A stretch of DNA of 64,000 nt from Prunella strophiata (Eukaryota > Chordata > Aves > Passeriformes > Prunellidae): positions 12,983,392-13,047,391 of the forward strand of contig JAZBQD010000001.1 of assembly GCA_036583965.1 (NCBI GenBank). The letters are read 5' to 3'. Position 1 is the stretch's first letter; the number at the start of each line of letters is the position of its first letter. Shown here piece by piece: positions 55,401-64,000 of the stretch. A program made the position numbers and the translations under genes. The notes below the pieces were generated by a model that searched no databases, had not been told where the DNA came from, and was given only the letters and a program-made list of their open reading frames with translations.

Positions 55401-58400
55401 AGGCAGGGAGCAGAGAGCCTGCCAGTGGAGCCCATAAACAGCACACCAGCTTTTGAATACAAATGTCTCCCAAGTACAGCAGGGAATACAGAGACTCAGG
55501 AAATAGCAATTTTTTTTTTATTTCACTCTGTTACACAACAGAAACATCTTCTATTAACTGCTAATCAAATGATAAAAATAAGAACAAATACAAAGAGTCA
55601 TTTAAGCTCTTCAAGGAAGTATCTGACACAATGTAAGTATTGATTATCCTAGGAGAACATCAAAAATCTCAATACACACTTCTGTAACATGCCAACAAAA
55701 GGAAGAAAATTTCCTGTAGCAACCTTCAGCAGCAGTCCAGAGAAGCTTATGCTGCAATAGCAAATTCTCACTTCAGAGTCCATCCACTGGCACAGAGAAA
55801 AGCAGTTTCTGTAACACTCAGTCCTCCTCTTTTCCTTCTTTTTTCTGTAAGTGAAAGTACTTATACTCCTAACTTTTTAAGGAAGCTGTTGGCACCCTCA
55901 TCCCTTGGCTGTTCATCCACTGTACTGGTTGAAAACCCTGCCTACCATGGCAGTACTGCTAATTCTGATTAGGAACAGCACCTTTCCCAGCTCTAGCCTG
56001 CTGTCCAACGAGTACAGGCACGTGGTGAGGCTCTGGTCTGTTTTAATTCAATATTATGCCATTTCAAACTGCTTGTCTTTTCAATCTTCCTACTGCATGC
56101 AAATGTGATTTTTTAAATCCCTGACTACAAAGGCCTTTTCTAAGCAGATGCACTACTAAAGCTAGAATTTAGTTCCATAAAATTGATAGAATTTGACCCA
56201 AACTCTCAATACTTATGTTGTAAATACTGAAGAAGGAGGAAATTACTTTGTTTCAGCCCATTTCAAAACACATGTGAGATGACAGTTAAAGAAACACATT
56301 AAATTACAACTAGAGGAAACTTTCACTGAGGTGTGGCTGTCTAGAAGACTTCACTAAAAACAAGGGAAAAAAAGAAAGTGTGCCTTGTCACCTAGTAACT
56401 ATCACAATGGGATTCTTTACAACAAACAGATTAAAGAATGACAGAAGTGTGTGCCTGGGGTGGTTCTGTAAGCAAACTTAAGGTCAAGGTCCTGAGAAAC
56501 AAAAATCATTGCTTCAAGAGAAAAAAAAACCTATTTACACCTCAATGCCTAAAAATACTGCAGAGAGAGGAGCAAAAAAGGGCAGGAAGGAATAATGCTT
56601 CACAGGTGTGTGCATATACAAAACCTTGTTCAACCCAGGCTTGAAATGAAAGTGAAGAGCATTGAGGTAAGTGACTCTGAGGCACAAAACCTTCTGAAAG
56701 GGGAGTTATAAAAACTTAATACAGCAAATGCAGTTTACTGGACACCAGACACATTCAGCTACACATTACATAACATAATGGCCAGTAGCAGTCCTACTTT
56801 AGTTCCTTTCAACAAGAGTTTTGCATCAACTTTGGGCAGATGTTTTCCACTCCTGGCTGTGCTCCTAAGAGAAGCCTTGTAGCAGTCCCTAACAGAGACA
56901 TCTACTCTCCAAAAAAAGTACACGTGCAATCCACAAAATTGTGAAAAAGCATTTCTCACACCATATATGCTCTTTACCTCTGGATATATAAAAAGCATCC
57001 AGACAGGTTTTATAGGATATGAAATAAGCTCATTTTTAAACAGAAGTACAAGGTAGCTTTCCTCTTTCCATTTCACATCAGTCTCAGCAGAGTACTCAAA
57101 TTTCCTTTAGTAATGGACTAAAGTCTCAAATCTACTCAGAGCTGCCATAGAATTGTGAAGCATTTCAGAGAGCATTTCAGGTGGGGGACAAGGAAAGGAG
57201 TGATACAGTGCCCCAGCAGTCACAGGCAGATGACTCCAACACTCAGCAGTGTCCTGAGTACCATGATGGTCTGGCAAGCAGCTCAGTGACAGAAAAACCT
57301 GGTGACACCAACATAAGCAGCCCAAGTTCTGAGAAGTCCTTACTGCTCTCATACTGATGTCACCTCAGGATTCAGAGTTGCTTTGTCACTGCAGTGTGTG
57401 CTGTAAACTTGCTAAGGAATCACTGCACACCTCTAAACAAAGTCCACATATTTACAGGAAAAACCTGACTAGAAAATAAGGCCCTTGAAATTGCTTCAGA
57501 GCAATTCTCTTCATGCTGTAATTTGTGATCCATACTTCCTGGTTCTTTGTCAAGAACTGGATAATAACCCACGAAATTGCTGCTGTTACTCTTTATTTTG
57601 GTTTCCAAGGTGGCACATTCTGAAGATAAGCTCCACTGGAAATTCATCATAAAAATCCAAGCAAACATCCTTAAGCAGTAGGCTCTTCAAATGCTCTTCA
57701 AATGCTCACTGTCCTTCCATATTTGTTCTGGTTCCTGAACTCTACAGTTCAGGTTTAGTGTCCAGTGGCAGCAACCAGGAGAAAGGATGCTTGTCCTTTG
57801 GAGAGTTTCTTAAGGAGACAGCTAGAAAAGGAGATTATTTTTAACATTGTCAGACTCCTCAGTGAGAGCTAATAATGACTTCTTTTCCCTAGTACCACAC
57901 CAGAAGACTGGGCAGCAACACACAGCTCAAATAACCAGCTATCTGTCCCAGGCACTGTTACTGCTCTCTGTAACACATTCCAACTGATTTTACAAAATCT
58001 CTGCTCTTCTGCATCCTTCCCTCCAATTCAACCACAAATGCCTGTTAATGGGTTTACAGAGATTTTTGTTTGCTAGCTGATCCCAATGTTGTGGGAGCAA
58101 GAAGGGTAAAAATAGCTCCATTTTGATACTGAAGGTGCTGGATGCAGACATCTATGAATCACTCCAGTTTTGGAAAAACTGAATTAAGGAAAGCAGACAT
58201 ACAGCTTGCCTACATATGTCTATAAAGTTGTGGGGTTTCTCTCTGCATAGCCCAGTACAGACTAACAGAAAATTCTACACCCCAGCTAAAGCAGGTAGAA
58301 ATGTAATTCTTTCACAATGACTGCCCTGTTTGTTCACCTGCAATACTCCAGAAACCAAAGTAGAGCACTGAAGCACCTGAAACTGTAGCTGGTCTAAAGA

Positions 58401-58640
58401 GATACCAAAAACTGCTCACTTTTATTACTCTGGCTTTCTAACAGCTCTCCAGCCAAGAGGCCTGTTCACTGATATGTGTGGTATCTGAAAAAATACTTTT
58501 AACTTAGCTGTACAGTCTTTCAGAGATTATCCAGTAATAAAATAATAAAGATTAAAAAGCCAAGATACACACACCAAAAGGCTACTAAAAAACTCCAAAC
58601 TACCAGCTAAATCTAGAACTGGGAAGTCTGGAAGACAGAT

Positions 58641-58658
58641 TTTTTTTTTTTTTTTTCC
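58641..58658 (+). repeat. Poly-T tract
   Basis: An uninterrupted run of about 18 T in presumed intron 1. No retroposon body was recognised next to it. Confidence 0.9.
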
Positions 58659-61600
58659 AATGAAAAACATTATCCTCATAAAGTTTTAACTGCAAAGAAA
58701 ATACTGACTTTTTTTCCTGTATCACCCAATAGCAAATTAAAATGCAGTCATGTAAATCTGCAAGAGGAAGTCACGTGCATTTTACAGCTATTTTGAAATT
58801 CACACTTACACCTCGAGTCTCATTGTAAATCACTCTCCCATTACTCAGCAACCTGCCCAGACACACCCATGGACTGGACTCAGCTAGACAAAACGTCCAC
58901 TATGTCTTACAGTGCTCTGGGTCTTGACCTGTAAAAGCACTGAGCACAAGTAGTTCCCCATCTTAGCAACAACTTGGAGGTGAGCTGAGACTTCAGCTCT
59001 TATGCTGGAATGGAATCTAACATTTAGTTCACATGCAAGCAAGGACTGCCTTTTATTCAGTAATACTGAGCACTGTTTCAAAACATACCTTTTTTCTGAC
59101 ATGATTTTCAAGAATTCTTGTAAGGATCAGCAATGCCCTAAACCTATCCTGAGAGAGTAGTTTTACATTTAACCCTTAGAAGTTGTTATTCAACAAAAAT
59201 TATGATTTTAAAGAGGCTAGTGTGCATGCCAACTCAATCAATATATGCTCCACCATTTAAACTACTCTGCCTCCTACTCATTCACATTAAAGAATATATA
59301 TTAAATTCCAATCCACAGATTGATTTTTATACATGGTTCATTACATTACACTCAAAAACTCCATCTTGGAAGCACCTCTCTTCATGTAAGCAGCTACTGA
59401 AGTTCATGAAGCAAATACAAATACATAACTTTACCAAAAGCACATTTATCATTTATAGTGCTATAATAGGTTGGTCCTTTTCCCAATCACTCAGTACAGA
59501 CTAAACACTCTGTTAAAGAGATTTTTTATATTGCCTTACATTTCCACTCATGCATCTATGAAATGAGGTGACATATGACTGAAATGTCAACAATCAAAAG
59601 AGTTTCACGATAAAGCTCTGATGCTCATCAGAAGACCCCACTAAAAGCAAAAGCTGCACATGAGCACCATTTGCACAGTTCAGTTACAGACTCACTTCCC
59701 TCTTGCAGGTTCCTGAGCAACAAAAAGAGAGAGTGCAAATGCTTTAGCCAGTTCAATTGCAAATTCAAGAGTTAATGTGAGATGCTGTATAATCCAGTGT
59801 AACACCAGAGATGGACTTTGTATTTCAAAGACTTAACTAGGATTTATTGGCTGAAGAATACTGAAGAGAATAATAATGATTTGTAGTTTTCTTGACAAGT
59901 CACACACATTTGAAGCAACCAGGAACCCAATGTAAAAAGGCTTCACAAATGCCCAAGCATTTATTAGAAAGAACAAAACTTGCCTGAACAGTTTGCTCCA
60001 AAAAGGTCTCTTTGTCTCCTTTAGCTATCATGCTATAAAATATTCCAATAGAAACACAATCTTAGATGAATCACAACAGAAAAATAAAGTATTTTCTATA
60101 ATCTTTAAAGACATTATTCTAAGCCAGAAATATTAAATTAACCATTAACAGCCTGACAACAGTTAGAATCAGTTGCCATTTTAATTCAATTTCCAACCTA
60201 CTACACTCAGGTAGGAGATGAACCTGTATATATACAGTTTATGTGCTACCACGTGTATGACAACCCAACAAGACTGCTAAAGAATAATTTTCGGGCATGA
60301 AAACATATCTAGCTTCTTGCAGTTGTGTTGCTCATTGCAAAACCCAAAATGCCTCTCTGCAAGAACTTTTCACATCTTTATTACACAATAATCATTACTT
60401 AAGCAAACTTAAGCAAAATGCTTTTCCAAGTCAGCACCAAACTGTCATTACATCAGAACTCTTGGTAAGAATTTTACATGACACTAAGAGTAAAAATAAA
60501 ATTGAAGAGAGATTCTATAGTTTGTTTTAGCTCACTGCAATCCTAATAACACTTTTACCTAAACTTATCTGGACAGGCTGACTACACCTTTCTACTTCAC
60601 TTGTTGGGTAAAGTTTTTGGTTTCTTTTTCCTAAGGCTACTTTTTCCATAGCTACTGTCTATTAGTCAGCACAGTGATCAGCAAAACACACTTCCCTATT
60701 GTTTCCAGTTAATACCCAGCTTACCTGTGTTTTGCATGGTATCTTTCATAAGAACTCTGTCACAAATGGCTTTCTCACACTAAGCATTACATCACCAGGT
60801 AACACTGCAAAACAGGGAAGCTTAAGTACTGGAGATAAATCTTGTTTCAACTGAAGTTTGTTTAAAAAAAAAGGATTCTGCTAAAGTAGTTCTGGTTTAC
60901 ATAAGATACAAAATGCAGCTCCACTATATAGCAGCTGTGTAGAGAGACGAAACAAATGTTTGAACTAAATTGAAAGAGACTGGAGTAAAAAGATCCAAAA
61001 AAACCAGATATTTTACATAATCTAATGTGAGATGAATTTCAAACTCCTTCTGGCTTCGGGTTTATATATTTGCTTACAATTCCACATCCAACATTAATCA
61101 GAGCAGCAAGCCACACAAGTTATGAAACACACTAAAAGGAGATGAACTGGACTGGAAAGCATCACACTGCCTAAGAAAAAGACAGAATTCTTAAGCTGAA
61201 GAAGAGATGATGTTGATCACCCCTGCTTGTACTCCATACAAAAAAGAGGGTGGCCATGAGGCCTCACACACTCCCAGCCAGCCTGTATTTACAGAGAGCA
61301 CATATAGGAAGCAAAAGAAACATACCAGAGTCTCACCCACACTAGGTGTCCCAGTACTAACAAACTTTTGCCCAAGATAAAAGAAAAGTGAAAAGCTGGC
61401 TGTACACTGGGACATGGAGTCCTCCAGCCCAGGCAGAACTTGACACAGCTTCTGAATCAACTCACACAAAGACCTGCTTTGATGCACATGCTTGAGGGAA
61501 GGAGTGGAACAGTGAATATACACAGTGAGTACTCACAGGATTTCCCTGCTTTTATCAGTTTAGCACTTCAACTCAATTATTCTTCTCAGGTTTTTAATGT

Positions 61601-64000
61601 GACTTCATTAAACACCAATGGCAGTGCCAAAGTGCAAAGCTCAGCACTTCTATCAATTCTTAGAATATCAGACAAGTACTTTAGAAGACAAGGTTTACTC
61701 AAACTTTATATTTGCTTTCCTTTGCTTACATCACAAGTTAGATAGTTGAACAGAAATGTACAATTCCTTCAAGGCAGCACCAGGTTTCCAATCAAACTCA
61801 TGCACATGGTTAATATTATGGTCACATTAACTCCATGTCTCAAGTCAACAGCACGACTCCAAAACAAAGTTCATCAGTTAAGGTTTAACAAGTGAGGCTG
61901 GATTTGCTCCCATCATAACACAAGTCATGGGGTACACCTGGAGAGGGTTATTTTTTGTCATAGGAGCCCCAACATTGGAAGCTCATGTATCAGGGGAAAA
62001 CAACACCTTAGCAACAGCATCCTTTTACTGTGAATATCACATGAGGCTTGGATACATCAGGGTTTCCACAGAGACTTGCAATCTTCTGTGTGTCCACAGC
62101 ACAGAACAACTCTTACTCCTCCTCAATAAAACGAGTCTCTAAAATGAGTGCCAGCAATAGCACTACTGTCACCTTTCAAGGTTTTAGCACCCTGCCTTTA
62201 GCTCTGCTTACAACAAGGCCAGGAGCAGCTCTGTCCTTACCAGAACCCTGTCTGCATTCACCTTCTGACACTGATAACATCACCTGTGCAAAGAAGAATG
62301 TCTTAAGGGAGGGGAGGAAATCAAATTTATGACTGAGTACACAACCTGGGCAAAGCACACCTGCTACGACAGCTCTTCTACACCTGTAGCAGAGCCATAA
62401 CTCCTGTTCACACTACAGAAGCCAGAGCTCTGGCAGACCTTCTTACAAACCTGTACTGTCATGGCATTGGTAAGACATGGATCTTGGCATATTTGGCACT
62501 GGAAATTGCAGCATGTTTGCTTTCAATGGCTCTTTTCAAATGTTGCTTCAAGAACATGCAAAAAGCTGTAAAATTCCAACCATGAATTACTCTCTGTATG
62601 GTCACTACATACTGAAAAGCACCATTTGGGGGGATAGCAGAGTTCTACTGTTTTCAAACCTGACTTTCCTAGAGTTTCTCCAGTATCCTGAAAACAAACA
62701 ACTAAACACTTCAGTCCTTTAGGATGTGAAAAAGCCAACATGTGAGCTCTACAGAAGACTGGCTTCTGTTAATTAATCTAAGAGGTAGTATTATAGACAA
62801 TATTATTACAGTATCAGTATTCCATGTACTTCTTGAAATTAGGGTCATGATTTTCCCCTCTATTCTGATATTGATTTATTTCTGATGAGATTTTTTGCCT
62901 CTCAATTGAGGCAGGAGGTCTTGGACAATGACTCAAAGGTAAGTATTATCCATGAGGCTATCCAATATTGACTTTGGCAACTGGAAAATAAGTTCAGAAC
63001 TATTCAGACCAGAACTAAGCACAGGATATTGCTTCCTGGAGCCCACGTCTACTAATTTAACATGCCTAATAACATGATTAAATCCAGAAAAACATTGCCT
63101 TTCTATTTATAATAGCTCTTTTAAAAGCCAGCTTCAGAAAATTCAATATTAGCTTCAGATAGCATTAAGCAACAGAGCTGCTAATTAGAACCAAATTAAC
63201 CACTCTCTGTACTTGGTTCTTCAGTCCTTTTCTCAACAGTTTGAAACAGTGAACCTCACAATGCCAACAAACATCTGTCAACAACTCCAAATCGAGTAAT
63301 AAAATGACAGAAAAATACTGCTTTAACACCAGACAAGAACAGATGATTGAAGATTTTCAGAAAGAGCTCAAGGCAAGGTACAACTAGTTCTTTTTTTAAA
63401 ATAAAACAAATGACATTTCAAATGTCATCTAAGAACCTCTTGAAACATCTTCATACTTTCAGTTTCTCACATCTCCAGAGCTTAAGCACCTCCTCCCTAA
63501 AGTCAAGTGCAACATAAGCATTCACTGCAGCCAGTGATTACATTTCCTTGCCCACAGAGAAACACAGCTGTGGTTCACAGTTTCAATCATTTCCTTATAC
63601 AACAAAACATACTGGGATAGGTGCCATACCTGGATTTTTAGTGGATTCTGCTTGCAATATGTTAACTTCTGAAAAGCAGTTCTACAAGAAGATAGAGCAA
63701 AGCAGCACTAAAGCCGGAATGCCATACTTCTCATCTTCACACATTTCAATTCCCTAAGAAATCCTCTTTTGGTCTGCACAGAGTGTCGCTGGAAGTATGC
63801 ATGTATCAGACTCACCTGTGCAGACTGTTTTCCAGGACAAGAGCCAAAATCTGCAAGCCTACATCATATTCATTTTGCTGAAGTCCTTCTTTCGAACCCA
63901 GAAGGGCAGGCAGCTTTTACAAATACCATCTCCAAAAACAAGGACACGCACCCTACCGCAACACCGCAGCCGGCTGTAAAAAACAACCTTCACAACAGCT

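Larger units (their letters stand above)
50817..64000 (-). other. Presumed first intron and upstream region of CCDC186
   Basis: The first coding exon begins at a splice acceptor, so at least one non-coding exon must lie upstream, to the right. No CpG island or recognisable exon occurs from 50,817 to about 63,890. CpGs appear again in the last 100 bases (TCGAA, CACGC, ACCGC twice, GCCGG), suggesting that the promoter CpG island begins at the window edge. The rest is AT-rich, with small tandem repeats and homopolymers only. Confidence 0.5.

Overview
The window looks like bird nuclear DNA, probably from a songbird or another neoavian. The grounds are a 5'-truncated CR1 retrotransposon ending in the ATTCTGTG-type octamers typical of avian CR1, short introns in a vertebrate gene, and several G-rich minisatellites. 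The species cannot be named from the sequence alone. No bacterial or viral gene organisation, rRNA, tRNA or CRISPR array was seen.

The only protein-coding gene I can support is CCDC186 (formerly C10orf118), on the minus strand. Fifteen coding exons between 50,799 and 33,090 join in phase through GT-AG introns to give a protein of about 912 residues, close to the roughly 900 of the mammalian orthologue. It is a long coiled-coil protein of the trans-Golgi/RAB2 pathway that sorts dense-core vesicle cargo. The first coding exon carries an apparent +1 frameshift between 50,515 and 50,627. Its length is exactly one base too long for the reading frame, which suggests an assembly error, an indel polymorphism or a genuine lesion. 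The 3' UTR probably runs to about 29,310. The first, non-coding exon and the promoter are not recognisable; CpGs begin to accumulate in the last 100 bases, so the promoter probably lies just past the right edge.

Layout: 1-29,000 is GC-richer and appears intergenic. It holds a (GGGAT)n pentanucleotide array (613-741), a 3.45 kb minisatellite of 16/17-bp units (5,273-8,725), a 13-bp minisatellite (about 16,290-16,745), a CR1 fragment (24,186-24,864), and two isolated CpG-rich islets (22,449-22,735 and 28,381-28,700). The second islet is followed by an LTR-like element (about 28,757-29,262). From 29,300 to 51,000 lies CCDC186, which is AT-rich. From 51,000 to 64,000 is probably its large first intron, with no recognised exon.

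In mammals the order is ADRB1 - CCDC186 (reverse) - TDRD1. If that order holds here, ADRB1 lies to the left and TDRD1 to the right, both outside the window. The long open frames over the minisatellites, up to 349 codons, are a by-product of repeat periodicity and are not genes.
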